A stretch of DNA of 64,000 nt from Lachnospiraceae bacterium (lineage in GTDB: Bacteria; Bacillota; Clostridia; Lachnospirales; Lachnospiraceae), in contig SVEQ01000007.1 of assembly GCA_015057325.1 (NCBI GenBank), positions 162,593 through 226,592 on the forward strand, in the 5' to 3' direction. The notes under the pieces were generated by a model. The model searched no databases. It was not told where the DNA came from and was given only the letters and a program-made list of their open reading frames with translations. Below are positions 34,447-43,665 of the stretch, piece after piece (the stretch's first letter is position 1; the number at the start of each line of letters is the position of its first letter). Both the position numbers and the translations under genes were made by a program.

Positions 34447-35394
34447 ATGAAGAAGATTAGTTTATTTACTCCGTGTTATAATGAAGAAGGCAACCTGTAT
34501 GATATGTATACAAGAGTTACTGAGGTTATGAAAACATTACCTCAGTATGAGTATGAATATGTTTTGATTGATAATTGCTCGACGGATAAAACACCTGAGA
34601 TATTAAGAAAAATAGCAGCAGAGGATAAAAGAGTAAAGGTAATATTTAACTTGAAAAACTTTGGACCGTCCCGTTCTGGTAGTCACGGCTTTTTTCAGAC
34701 AAGCGGAGATGTTTCCATTTGTTTTGCTTGTGATTTCCAGGACCCGCCGGAGTTAATACCGGAATTTGTTAAAAAATGGGAGCAAGGTGCTAAGGTTGTT
34801 TGGGGGAAAAAAGAGGGTAGTGATGAAAATAAAATAATGTATGCTATCCGTTGTTTGTATTATAAGATTATTAAGGGTATGGCAGAGAACGAACAGTATG
34901 AGAATGTCACCGGATTTGGTCTGTACGACAAAGAAGTTTTGGATTTGTTGAGAAAATATGCAGGTCCAACACCTAATTTCCGTAATATGATTTCAGAGTT
35001 TGGTTATTCGATAGAGTTTGTTATGTATCATCAACCAAAGCGTAAATCGGGACATTCCAGCTACAATCTCTTTAAATACATGAATGTTGCTTTGAATGAT
35101 ATGGTTAACACATCCAAACTTCCGTTGCGAGTTGCCACGTTTATAGGTGCAATTGTTGCAGTTATAAGTTTTTTGATAGCGCTATATTATCTAATTCTGA
35201 AATTAATTTTTTGGGAAAGTTATGACATTGGAATGGCAACTCTCGTAATTGGTCTATTCTTTATTGGTGCTGTTCAGATTATGTTTGTTGGTATTGTTGG
35301 CGAGTATGTAGGTGAAATTTTGACAAGAATGAACGACAGGCCATTGGTTATTGAGCGTGAACGATTGAATTTTGACGAAGATGAAGAACAATAG
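34447..35394 (+). CDS. gtrB: Undecaprenyl-phosphate glycosyltransferase, GtrB/ArnC family
   Basis: A 315-residue GT2 with ISLFTPCYNEEGNLYDMY, VLIDNCSTDKT, ACDFQDPPELI (donor aspartates) and two C-terminal membrane segments (about residues 232-255 and 265-290), ending GEYVGEILTRMNDRPLVI, a GtrB/ArnC hallmark. It loads a sugar onto undecaprenyl phosphate on the cytoplasmic face. A GtrA-type flippase is encoded at 41112 and a GT-C-like membrane protein at 39587, so a three-part Gtr decoration system can be assembled from this locus. It follows the nucleotidyltransferase by 18 bases with an AAGGTGG site. Confidence 0.88.
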   Translation: MKKISLFTPCYNEEGNLYDMYTRVTEVMKTLPQYEYEYVLIDNCSTDKTPEILRKIAAEDKRVKVIFNLKNFGPSRSGSHGFFQTSGDVSICFACDFQDPPELIPEFVKKWEQGAKVVWGKKEGSDENKIMYAIRCLYYKIIKGMAENEQYENVTGFGLYDKEVLDLLRKYAGPTPNFRNMISEFGYSIEFVMYHQPKRKSGHSSYNLFKYMNVALNDMVNTSKLPLRVATFIGAIVAVISFLIALYYLILKLIFWESYDIGMATLVIGLFFIGAVQIMFVGIVGEYVGEILTRMNDRPLVIERERLNFDEDEEQ

Positions 35395-35405
35395 AGGTTA
35401 TTAGC

Positions 35406-36098
35406 ATGCAATTATCGATGAGTAAAAATGAACTTAAAGAGTATATGAGAAGACAGCTTAATAATTATTTTCCTGACAATTATGATATGGTTGGAAACGA
35501 TGTTGATATAGCTTTTGATTTGGGATTGGAGCGTTTGGAAAATTGTTTTAAGTATCTAACTTTCCCGGCATATTGTGATGATTTGGGGCAAACTTATTTT
35601 TCGCATCTTCATGGTGATCAGTATGCTCAATTTCTATATTATTTCTCAAACAGTTTATGGAAGACATCAGAGAACAAGCCAATCTGTGACAAGTTAATGT
35701 ATTTAAATCGCGTACTAAATAACTTTTTTTTCTCGTACAAAGGTAAGCTCCCGGATATCTTTTTTCTTGGACATCCGATAGGAACCATATTAGGTAATGC
35801 AGTATATAGCGATTTTCTTGTTGTTTTTCAAAATGTTACAATCAATACAAGTGCTGATGAACAAGGCAATCCCGCACCGGTGTTGGGTAAGGGATTGTTT
35901 ATGGGAGCCGGCGCAAAAATAATTGGCAATAAGCCGGTTGGAGACAGGGTATCAATAAGTGTTGATACGGTTGTTTATGACAAGGCAATTCCGAATGATA
36001 AGGTTGTATTGTCAGATTCGGAAGGTAATATAGTAATAAAGGACAGAAAAAAGAATACGTGTATGGCGCAGAATTATTTCAGAGTGCCGATTGAGTGA
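35406..36098 (+). CDS. Serine-acetyltransferase-like hexapeptide transferase
   Basis: A 230-residue protein with an N-terminal helical part (about 1-115) and a left-handed beta-helix region from about residue 120: FFLGHPIGTILGNAVYSDF, VLGKGLFMGAGAKIIGNKPVG, RVSISVDTVV. The HPIG site resembles the catalytic region of CysE-type acetyltransferases. In this locus it is more likely a sugar or amino-sugar acetyltransferase. The N-terminal part is not recognised as a known domain. It starts 11 bases after gtrB with AGAGGT, and its stop overlaps the Wzx frame. Confidence 0.72.
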   Translation: MQLSMSKNELKEYMRRQLNNYFPDNYDMVGNDVDIAFDLGLERLENCFKYLTFPAYCDDLGQTYFSHLHGDQYAQFLYYFSNSLWKTSENKPICDKLMYLNRVLNNFFFSYKGKLPDIFFLGHPIGTILGNAVYSDFLVVFQNVTINTSADEQGNPAPVLGKGLFMGAGAKIIGNKPVGDRVSISVDTVVYDKAIPNDKVVLSDSEGNIVIKDRKKNTCMAQNYFRVPIE

Positions 36099-36100
36099 TT

Positions 36101-37387
36101 ATGATTAACAAAATTGTTTATAGATTTTTGAATGGTAATGAGAATTGCATAAAAAGGGATTGCTTTGTATGGAATACTATAGCAGGTGGAGTTAATGCGG
36201 CAGAAGCTGTAGTTCTTATGATGGTAATTACAAGAACTAACGGTGTTGATGCAGCAGGGATACTTTCTATTGCATTTGCATTAGGTAATTTGTTAATGAC
36301 CATTGGTAAATTCGGTGTTCGAAACTATCAGGTCACAGATGTAAATAATGAGTATTCGTTCAATACATATCACACTATGAGAATATACACGGTATTGCTA
36401 ATGGCAGCAATTGCCGCGTGTTATGTTACGATTAAAGCTATGCAGGGCGGATATTCCGTAGAAAAAAGTGCGGTTGTTCTTGCAATTTGTTTGATATATG
36501 TTGTTGAATCATACGAAGATGTATATCTTGGACATTTACAATTGAACGGAAGACTGGACGTTGCATCAAAAATTTTCATAATACGCTGGATATTGCTCAT
36601 GTTTGTGTTTTGCGTATTGGCCGTTTTTAGTAGATATTTATTATTATCGGTTGTTGTTTCGCTTATAATTTCAGTGTTGTGTGAAATATATCTCCTTAGA
36701 CTCTGCGTAATTAATTATCAATTCGGGCAAATAAGAATTGACAACAAATATTTAAATCATCTTATAAAACAGAGTTTTGCGCTTTTTATATCAGCGTTTT
36801 TGACATATTACGTAACAAATGCTCCAAAGTATGCTATTGATTCGTATCTATCAGAAGATATTCAGGCGTATTACGGATATATTTCAATGCCTGTTTTTGT
36901 TGTTGAGTTACTGAATTGTTTTTTGTATCAGCCACAGATGGTTAGATTGGCAGACGAGTGGAATCAGAAGTCATATGATAGCTTTAATCGCAAAGTTGCA
37001 AAACAGTATGCTATTATATTTGGTCTCACATTATTATGTGTTGCCGGAGCTTATTTATGCGGTATTCCGGTGCTGTCTGTCATATATGGTGTAAGTCTTA
37101 ACCAATATAAGGTGGAACTTATTATTCTGATGATATCCGGAGGGGCTTTGGCATATGTGGGATATACAAGTGTTTTGTTGACAATTATGAGGAAGCAAAC
37201 TATATTGTTGTGTAATTTAATAATTATTACGGTTGCCGCTTTTGCCGGATTTGGCAGGGCTGTTAAAGTGTCTGGAATGCGAGGTGCGGCAATTTATTAT
37301 CTGATATTAATGTGTGTATTGGCAATATTGAATTTCTGTTGTACAATAGCTGTGGAAAATAAGTGTAAGAAAGAACAAATCAGTTAA
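36101..37387 (+). CDS. wzx: Wzx-like polysaccharide flippase
   Basis: A protein of 428 residues with about twelve hydrophobic segments in the MOP/PST superfamily pattern, opening FVWNTIAGGVNAAEAVVLMMVITRTNGVDAAGIL, split over residues 20-53. Such proteins flip undecaprenyl-linked oligosaccharide units across the membrane for Wzy-type polymerisation. The locus therefore encodes both ABC-type and Wzx-type routes. No clear Wzy was recognised, though the large DUF2142-like or GT-C-like membrane proteins could serve. The frame is open from GTG 36095, but ATG 36101 gives a conventional start; ribosome site is weak. Confidence 0.8.
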   Translation: MINKIVYRFLNGNENCIKRDCFVWNTIAGGVNAAEAVVLMMVITRTNGVDAAGILSIAFALGNLLMTIGKFGVRNYQVTDVNNEYSFNTYHTMRIYTVLLMAAIAACYVTIKAMQGGYSVEKSAVVLAICLIYVVESYEDVYLGHLQLNGRLDVASKIFIIRWILLMFVFCVLAVFSRYLLLSVVVSLIISVLCEIYLLRLCVINYQFGQIRIDNKYLNHLIKQSFALFISAFLTYYVTNAPKYAIDSYLSEDIQAYYGYISMPVFVVELLNCFLYQPQMVRLADEWNQKSYDSFNRKVAKQYAIIFGLTLLCVAGAYLCGIPVLSVIYGVSLNQYKVELIILMISGGALAYVGYTSVLLTIMRKQTILLCNLIIITVAAFAGFGRAVKVSGMRGAAIYYLILMCVLAILNFCCTIAVENKCKKEQIS

Positions 37388-37423
37388 TGATTTATAAGAA
37401 AAAAATAGAAAGAGGAGATAAAT

Positions 37424-38404
37424 ATGAAAAAAGTACTTGTAACTGGAGCAGATGGATTTATTGGAAGTCACTTGGTGGAGACTTTGCTTGAACAGGGATA
37501 CGAAGTTAGGGCCTTTGTTCTTTATAATTCATTTAACACATGGGGATGGCTTGATAGCTTTCCGAAGGAGAAGTTGGACAAGATTGATGTGTTTACAGGC
37601 GATGTAAGAGATCCTAACGCAGTTCGTCAGGCGGCTAAGGGTGTGGACGCAATTTTCCATCTTGCGGCATTAATTGCCATTCCTTACAGTTATTATGCAC
37701 CGGATGCATATGTTGATACTAATATAAAAGGAACTTTGAATGTTCTTCAGGCGGCAAGAGATTTGAATATTGAGAGAGTACTTGTGACATCAACATCGGA
37801 AGTTTATGGCACGGCACAGTATGTGCCTATCGATGAGAAGCATCCGTATCAGGGACAATCACCGTATTCGGCAACTAAGATTGGTGCAGATCGTATTGCT
37901 GAATCATTTTACAGAAGCTTTGAATTACCGGTGACAATTGTAAGACCGTTTAATACTTTTGGACCAAGACAATCAGCTCGTGCAGTTATTCCTACAATTA
38001 TTACACAGCTCTTGTCAGGCAAGAAGGAAATTAAACTTGGTTCGTTGACTCCCACAAGAGATTTTAATTATGTAAAAGATACTGCGATGGGCTTTGTAGA
38101 AATCTATCGATCTGATAAGACAATAGGACAGGAGATTAATATTGCAACTCAGAAAGAAATATCTATAGGTCAGCTTGCAGAGGAACTTATACGACAGATT
38201 AATCCGGAGGCGAAGATTATTTGTGATGAACAGAGATTACGTCCTGAAAAGAGCGAGGTTAACCGTCTGCTTGGAGCAAATGCTAAGATAAAGGAACTTA
38301 CGGCTTGGGAGCCAAAATATACATTTGAAGAAGGCATAGCGGAAACAATAGAGTTTCTTAGAAATAACCTTGATAAGTATAAGGTTGATATTTATAACGT
38401 ATGA
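37424..38404 (+). CDS. legB: GDP-N-acetylglucosamine 4,6-dehydratase
   Basis: Extended short-chain dehydrogenase of 326 residues: VLVTGADGFIGSHLVETLL (NAD motif), LYNSFNTWGWLDSFP (a LegB hallmark), HLAALIAIPYSYYAPDAYVDTN, catalytic TSEVYGT and YSATKIGADRI, FNTFGPRQSARAVIPTII. It would form the 4-keto-6-deoxy amino sugar that LegC aminates. The start has a strong GAGGAGA ribosome site and a 36-base gap from wzx. legC follows after 22 bases. Similarity to WbpM-type UDP enzymes is lower because of length and the NSFN block. Confidence 0.9.
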   Translation: MKKVLVTGADGFIGSHLVETLLEQGYEVRAFVLYNSFNTWGWLDSFPKEKLDKIDVFTGDVRDPNAVRQAAKGVDAIFHLAALIAIPYSYYAPDAYVDTNIKGTLNVLQAARDLNIERVLVTSTSEVYGTAQYVPIDEKHPYQGQSPYSATKIGADRIAESFYRSFELPVTIVRPFNTFGPRQSARAVIPTIITQLLSGKKEIKLGSLTPTRDFNYVKDTAMGFVEIYRSDKTIGQEINIATQKEISIGQLAEELIRQINPEAKIICDEQRLRPEKSEVNRLLGANAKIKELTAWEPKYTFEEGIAETIEFLRNNLDKYKVDIYNV

Positions 38405-38426
38405 TAATATAGGGAGTGTGTGAATA

Positions 38427-39584
38427 ATGATACCTTTGTCTATACCTAATTTTGAAGGAAATGAAGAAAAATATGTATTGGATGCAGTTTCCCAGGGCTG
38501 GGTTTCAACCGGTGGAGCATATATTACGCAGTTTGAAGAGAAATTGGCTTCGTTTGTCAATGTGCCTAAAGCTGTTGCATGTCAAAGTGGAACAGCAGCA
38601 TTGCATCTTTCTTTGATGGAGTGTGGAGTTAAAGCCGGTGAACTTGTTATAGCACCTACGCTTACATTTATTGCTGCAGTTAATCCGATAAGATATATTG
38701 GTGCCGATCCTGTTTTTATGGATTGTGATGATTCGCTTTGCATGGATCCTGACAAACTTGAAAAGTTTTGTGAAAGTGAATGCGAACTAATAGAAGGTGT
38801 ATTAACACACAAAGGAACAGGTAAGTGTATTCGTGCACTGGTTGTGGTTCATGTATTTGGCAATATGGCTGATATGGAAAGAATAATGGATATAGCATCT
38901 TCGTACAACCTTAAGGTTGTTGAGGATGCAACCGAAGCATTGGGAACACGCTATGTGACAGGTAGATATGCAGGAAAGTTTGCGGGAACAATAGGCGATT
39001 TTGGGGCATACTCATTTAACGGAAATAAGATTATTACTACCGGAGGCGGTGGTATGGTTGTTGCTTCTAATCAGGACGAACTTAATCATATTGCTTATGT
39101 GTCTACACAGTGTAAGGATGACCCGTTATTCTACATTCACAATGAAGTGGGATATAACTATCGTATGACGAATGTACAGGCTTCCATTGGAGTTGCACAG
39201 ATGGAGACGCTTGAAGAGTTTATTGATAGAAAAAATAATAATTACGATAAGTATTGCAGTCTATTTGTTGGTAATGATAATGTAACAATGATGCCTTTTA
39301 GGAAGGGAACAAAGTCGAATAAGTGGTTTTATGCTTTGAAGGTTAATAAAAAAGACACTGATATGCATGCACTTGTTCACAAATTATCAGAGTTGGGTGT
39401 TCAGACGAGATTAATATGGGGATTGATTAGTGAACAAAAACCGTATGAAGACTCAATCGCATATAGCATTGAAAAGGCGAAAGAGTATAGTAAGTGTATA
39501 CTTAATATTCCATGTAGTACAAATCTGAAAGAAGAAGAGATTAGTATTGTATGTGATAAGTTAAATGGTTTACTTAGGAGTTGA
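38427..39584 (+). CDS. legC: PLP aminotransferase for the nonulosonate precursor
   Basis: DegT/DnrJ/EryC1-family aminotransferase of 385 residues. Motifs: IPNFEGNEEKYVLDAVSQGWVSTGG (LegC-like N-terminus), CQSGTAALHLSL, VEDATEALGT (PLP aspartate) and FGAYSFNGNKIITTGGGGMVV, where the lysine of SFNGNK binds PLP. It transfers an amino group to C4 of the 4-keto sugar made by LegB. AGGGAG precedes ATG 38427. Pairing with legB and the separate legG/legI group upstream indicates a legionaminic-type or other 5,7-diamino nonulosonate. Confidence 0.9.
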   Translation: MIPLSIPNFEGNEEKYVLDAVSQGWVSTGGAYITQFEEKLASFVNVPKAVACQSGTAALHLSLMECGVKAGELVIAPTLTFIAAVNPIRYIGADPVFMDCDDSLCMDPDKLEKFCESECELIEGVLTHKGTGKCIRALVVVHVFGNMADMERIMDIASSYNLKVVEDATEALGTRYVTGRYAGKFAGTIGDFGAYSFNGNKIITTGGGGMVVASNQDELNHIAYVSTQCKDDPLFYIHNEVGYNYRMTNVQASIGVAQMETLEEFIDRKNNNYDKYCSLFVGNDNVTMMPFRKGTKSNKWFYALKVNKKDTDMHALVHKLSELGVQTRLIWGLISEQKPYEDSIAYSIEKAKEYSKCILNIPCSTNLKEEEISIVCDKLNGLLRS

Positions 39585-39586
39585 TT

Positions 39587-41086
39587 ATGGATAAAAAAAA
39601 ATCTAAATTGTTTCAATATTGCCTAGTTTTTGTGGTTTTTTTTGCTATAGAGATTATTGTTGAACACTCGCATCTTATAGAATCTTCTGTGAAAGATGAC
39701 TTATACTTTATGAGTTATTTTTGTAATACTGGTTTTTTGAATGCTGTTTTTATGCACGGATATAAATTTCGACCGTTAGCAACGGGAATGATGTGGCTTG
39801 TTGCAAATATTAGTAATGGTAATATTTTTATTGCAGGGTATTTCAATTTACTGTTTAACTGCATATGTGCTTTTTTTATTTATATATTATCATTGAGATA
39901 TTTAAATATTAATAAGTGGGTTAGTTGTTTTGTTTCTATATTGTATATAGTTTCTCACTTTTCATATTATCAAATTACAAATCAAATTGGTATTACTGAA
40001 ACTATGGCCACTTTTTTTGGTATCTGTTTTATATTTAGTCTGGTTAATTATCTTCAAACTTCCAATAATAACATTGTTGCGGTTTTATCTATGTATTTTT
40101 TGTGTAGTATGTCACATGAAAGATATGTCGCATTAATGCCAGTAATAATTATTGCTGTTATTCTTGCTCATGCAAATAACAAGCAAGAAAGAAAAAAGTG
40201 CGTAATCGAGATATTTTCAATATTGTTAGTTTTTGCATTTATTATGGTGATGTTTAAATTGCTTGTAAATAACATTATGACAGGTTCTGGAGGTACCAAT
40301 GTTACGGAAACATTTTCTGTTAAACAGCAGTTGTACAATTTAAAAAGAGCAATTAGTTATTTGTTTTTTTATAATAGTCAGGATACTTGGTTATCCATGA
40401 TAGGGTGGAATGATTACTCACAAAAAGCAAAATTAGTCGTATATTCATCATGGATTGCAATAGCCGTGATAATAATAATATCGATAGTTGAACTTATAAG
40501 AATGGAAAACGATAAAAGAAAGCAATCTATTGCAGTAATAGTTGTGTTTATACTTTGTATAGGTGCAACCGTGGCTATATCATCAACCACAATTCGTGTA
40601 GAATTAAGATGGATGTATTATCCATACTTAGTAGCAGTTCTTTTATTGGCATATTTATCGTTTATTACTGGCAATAAAACTTTGCTATTAATAAAAAAAG
40701 GATGTTTGTATGTATATTTGTTATTGGCATGCGCTTTTAGTTGCTACTGTAGAAGGTATTATTGCAATTTGTATTATTGGAGAACATATAATGTGGCTAA
40801 CTCTTTGGGGGAATTGACATTTAAAGAATATGGCGAAGAAATGTATGACAAATCATGGATTGTTATTACTAAAGAGGTGGTCGATAATACATATGATGAA
40901 TTACTGATACAATACGACCCATATGGAAAACATACACTTGATTTACAAGTAGTAGAGCAAATTTCTGATTTGTATTCTATTGATGATTTGAATAATAAAG
41001 AAATATTGTTTTATGATGAAAAAAAAGGTAAGTTTATTAATATTTCGGAAGCTATACATGGTCTTGGAATAAATTATCGAGATTGA
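39587..41086 (+). CDS. Polytopic GT-C-like membrane glycosyltransferase candidate
   Basis: A 499-residue protein with about ten to twelve hydrophobic segments and, in the first outer loop, the acidic pair SVKDDLYFMSYF, the position where GT-C enzymes hold their catalytic aspartates. The C-terminal 110 residues are soluble and acidic. Together with GtrB (34447) and GtrA (41112) it could be the specific transferase of a Gtr system. AGGAG (39576-39580) fits ATG 39587, not the in-frame TTG 39581. Codons 3-5 form a run of nine A (39593-39601), a candidate slippage site. The gene appears more AT-rich than its neighbours, hinting at separate acquisition. Confidence 0.65.
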   Translation: MDKKKSKLFQYCLVFVVFFAIEIIVEHSHLIESSVKDDLYFMSYFCNTGFLNAVFMHGYKFRPLATGMMWLVANISNGNIFIAGYFNLLFNCICAFFIYILSLRYLNINKWVSCFVSILYIVSHFSYYQITNQIGITETMATFFGICFIFSLVNYLQTSNNNIVAVLSMYFLCSMSHERYVALMPVIIIAVILAHANNKQERKKCVIEIFSILLVFAFIMVMFKLLVNNIMTGSGGTNVTETFSVKQQLYNLKRAISYLFFYNSQDTWLSMIGWNDYSQKAKLVVYSSWIAIAVIIIISIVELIRMENDKRKQSIAVIVVFILCIGATVAISSTTIRVELRWMYYPYLVAVLLLAYLSFITGNKTLLLIKKGCLYVYLLLACAFSCYCRRYYCNLYYWRTYNVANSLGELTFKEYGEEMYDKSWIVITKEVVDNTYDELLIQYDPYGKHTLDLQVVEQISDLYSIDDLNNKEILFYDEKKGKFINISEAIHGLGINYRD

Positions 41087-41111
41087 AATATTATTAACGT
41101 GATGAAAAAAA

Positions 41112-41540
41112 ATGAAAATGATAGATACATTTAGGCAATTCTTAAAATTTGGTATGGTTGGTGTAACAAATACGATTGTTTCTTATTTACTCAATATGTT
41201 GACACTGTTTTGTTTTCAGTACGCAGGATTGTTTAAGAGATTTGATTATTTGTTTGCTCAGTTTATAGCATTTGTTTTAAGTGTTGCATGGTCTTTTTTT
41301 TGGAATAACAAGTTTGTGTTTAAAGAACGTGATGAAGAAAAGCGAGTGTGGTGGAAAACTCTTATAAAGACTTATATTGCGTATTCTTTTACAGGAATTT
41401 TTCTTAATAGTATTCTGTTGTGGATATGGGTAGAGGTGTTTCAAATCTCTAAGATAGTTGCTCCGCTTTTAAATATTGCGTTCAATGTTCCAATCAATTT
41501 TTTATTAAATAAATATTGGGCGTTTAAAGGAGAAAAATAG
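41112..41540 (+). CDS. gtrA: GtrA family flippase-like membrane protein
   Basis: A 142-residue protein with four hydrophobic segments: FLKFGMVGVTNTIVSYLLNML, AQFIAFVLSVAWSFFWNNKFVF, a third near residue 85 to 105, and NIAFNVPINFLLNKYWAF at the end, matching GtrA. It is thought to flip undecaprenyl-phosphate-sugar made by GtrB. It lacks a clear ribosome site and starts at the end of a run of eight A (41105-41112); an upstream ATG at 41102 is out of frame. The LtaS-like gene follows with no gap. Confidence 0.88.
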   Translation: MKMIDTFRQFLKFGMVGVTNTIVSYLLNMLTLFCFQYAGLFKRFDYLFAQFIAFVLSVAWSFFWNNKFVFKERDEEKRVWWKTLIKTYIAYSFTGIFLNSILLWIWVEVFQISKIVAPLLNIAFNVPINFLLNKYWAFKGEK

Positions 41541-43643
41541 ATGAAAACTTACAAAAGAAGATTTGCTATATTTCTTTTTGTCGACATTATTGTGGCAGTA
41601 TTGATATGTCTGTTTTTTGCTTGGTGTATAAGATTGCAAGATACAATGCAGCTAATCGTACATTTTGGCGAAAGTCATGCAGGGCAGAGCAATATTGCCC
41701 AACTTTTTTATGCGGAAAATGAAGATGACTTCTCAAGTAATAATGTGTATACACAAGTGTTTGAAGACGATATTCTTTCTTTTAACACAAGTGAACTTGA
41801 TTTTAACAGTGTTTTGTTAAGATTTGATCCTTTTAACAGGAAGCGTGAGTTTACTGTCTCAAAGATAGAGGTTTGTTTTGGAGAATACATTGTTTTTTCG
41901 ATAGAAGGTAAAGAACTCAAGTCCTATGTGCAAAAGACAAAAGGTTTAAAATGCAAGTACCGTGATAATGGAATGGTATGTAAGTCAAAGAAGGACAATC
42001 CAAGAATATTCTTTAATAAAAGATTCTCCAAGGCACTAAGTAAATACTCTTTTGTTGTAACGAAGATACCATATTTGGTTGTTATCGTATTATTGTTGCT
42101 GCTTTTGTTGGTTCAGAATCGTCTTCTTGCAAAGGCAGCAAAGGAAAATGCACAATCATATAATAAGTTAAATATTGTATCAATTATAATTGTACAGTTA
42201 TTGCTTTTGTGTGCTTCGACTTTTTCCTATGCGTTATATTATTTTGAACGTCACTTTGGTCAGGTGCCTTATGGTCAGCTTGTGTATCATTTACACACAC
42301 CACTTGACGGAACGGATATATCATCCTATAGGAATGTTATAGTACTGGGTGTTGTGTTGGTGGCAGGACTTCTTGTGATAAATGCTTTGATATATACGAT
42401 TCTCAAGAAAAAGCAGGCTCATTACGGTTATTTTATGTGGGTGGGAACTGTTACAATAATTGTACTGGTCAGCTCTTTGTATCGTGGAATTGTTCATTAT
42501 GATGTTATTGAATATTATCAATATACTCATGAAAGTACGATGCTTTATGATGATTATTATGCCGATGGGCGTGAAATATCAATCGCTGCACCGGAAAAAA
42601 AGCGCAATCTTATATATATTTTCCTTGAGTCAATGGAGACAAGCTTTTCTGACAGTCAGTCGGGAGGCGGTATGCCGGAAAGTCTCATTCCTAATCTTAC
42701 GAAGCTTGCTCTTGAAAATGAGTGCTTCTCGGATGGGACAGTGCTTAACGGTGCACATCATGTACCAGGTGCAACATATACAATGGGTGCACTTGCTGCA
42801 CAAACATCAGGTGTTCCGATTAATGAATCCATTGTCAGTAATGAAACACTTAACGGTAACTGGGAGTCGGAAAACAACTATCTTCCGGGTGTGTGGGCGA
42901 TAGGAGATGTTTTGCAAAAAGAAGGTTACAATCAGGAGTTTCTTATCGGCTCTGATGGCGGTTTTGCTGGAAGGTCATCATACTTCAAGGGACATGGCAA
43001 TTACGCGGTTGAAGATTATGATGCAGCAATTAATGAGCAGAGAATCCCTGAAGACTACAAGGTTTGGTGGGGGTATGAAGACGAGAAACTCTACCAGTTT
43101 GCCAAGGAAGATATCAAGAAGCTTGCTAAGAGTGGAGAACCTTTCAATTTCACTATGCTTACAGTTGATACGCATTTTACAGACGGATATAAATGCAGAC
43201 TTTGTGATGATAAGTATGATTCGCAATATAGTAACGTTATAGCCTGCGCGGACGGTCAGGTGGCTGAGTTTATCGAGTGGGTGCAAGGTCAGGATTTCTA
43301 TGAGAATACGACAATAGTCATTTGCGGGGATCATTTAACGCCGGATTCTTTCTACGTTAATGCTCAGGGAATCGGCGGAATTGACAGAAGAACATATACG
43401 GCAATAATCAATCCGGCAGAAGGTAAGAAGTATACGGGTGAGGGCAGAGTATATACAACGCTTGATATGTATCCGACAACACTTTCCGCTTTAGGTTATA
43501 CAATAGAAGGCAATCGTCTTGGTCTGGGTGTTGATTTGTATTCGGATGTGCCAACGATTGTCGAGGAAAAGGGATTTGATTACCTTAACGGAGAACTTAT
43601 GAAAAACTCTAAGTATTATACGACTAAGTTGCTTTATAAGTGA
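41541..43643 (+). CDS. LtaS/OpgB-like phosphoglycerol transferase
   Basis: Membrane-anchored alkaline-phosphatase-superfamily enzyme of 700 residues. The N-terminal half has an anchor (about 10-30) and further hydrophobic segments (about 175-200, 212-235, 265-285, 300-320). The outer catalytic domain (about 345-690) carries the metal and nucleophile set of LtaS/OpgB enzymes: Glu363 in IFLESME, Thr412 or Thr414 in GATYTMG, and Asp597-His598 in VICGDHLTPD. It would transfer glycerol phosphate from phosphatidylglycerol to a glycan. The locus context suggests decoration of the surface polysaccharide, but lipoteichoic acid synthesis is possible. AAAGGAG precedes the ATG, which abuts the gtrA stop. 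Confidence 0.86.
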   Translation: MKTYKRRFAIFLFVDIIVAVLICLFFAWCIRLQDTMQLIVHFGESHAGQSNIAQLFYAENEDDFSSNNVYTQVFEDDILSFNTSELDFNSVLLRFDPFNRKREFTVSKIEVCFGEYIVFSIEGKELKSYVQKTKGLKCKYRDNGMVCKSKKDNPRIFFNKRFSKALSKYSFVVTKIPYLVVIVLLLLLLLVQNRLLAKAAKENAQSYNKLNIVSIIIVQLLLLCASTFSYALYYFERHFGQVPYGQLVYHLHTPLDGTDISSYRNVIVLGVVLVAGLLVINALIYTILKKKQAHYGYFMWVGTVTIIVLVSSLYRGIVHYDVIEYYQYTHESTMLYDDYYADGREISIAAPEKKRNLIYIFLESMETSFSDSQSGGGMPESLIPNLTKLALENECFSDGTVLNGAHHVPGATYTMGALAAQTSGVPINESIVSNETLNGNWESENNYLPGVWAIGDVLQKEGYNQEFLIGSDGGFAGRSSYFKGHGNYAVEDYDAAINEQRIPEDYKVWWGYEDEKLYQFAKEDIKKLAKSGEPFNFTMLTVDTHFTDGYKCRLCDDKYDSQYSNVIACADGQVAEFIEWVQGQDFYENTTIVICGDHLTPDSFYVNAQGIGGIDRRTYTAIINPAEGKKYTGEGRVYTTLDMYPTTLSALGYTIEGNRLGLGVDLYSDVPTIVEEKGFDYLNGELMKNSKYYTTKLLYK

Positions 43644-43665
43644 TTATGATATGCTCAAAATACAG

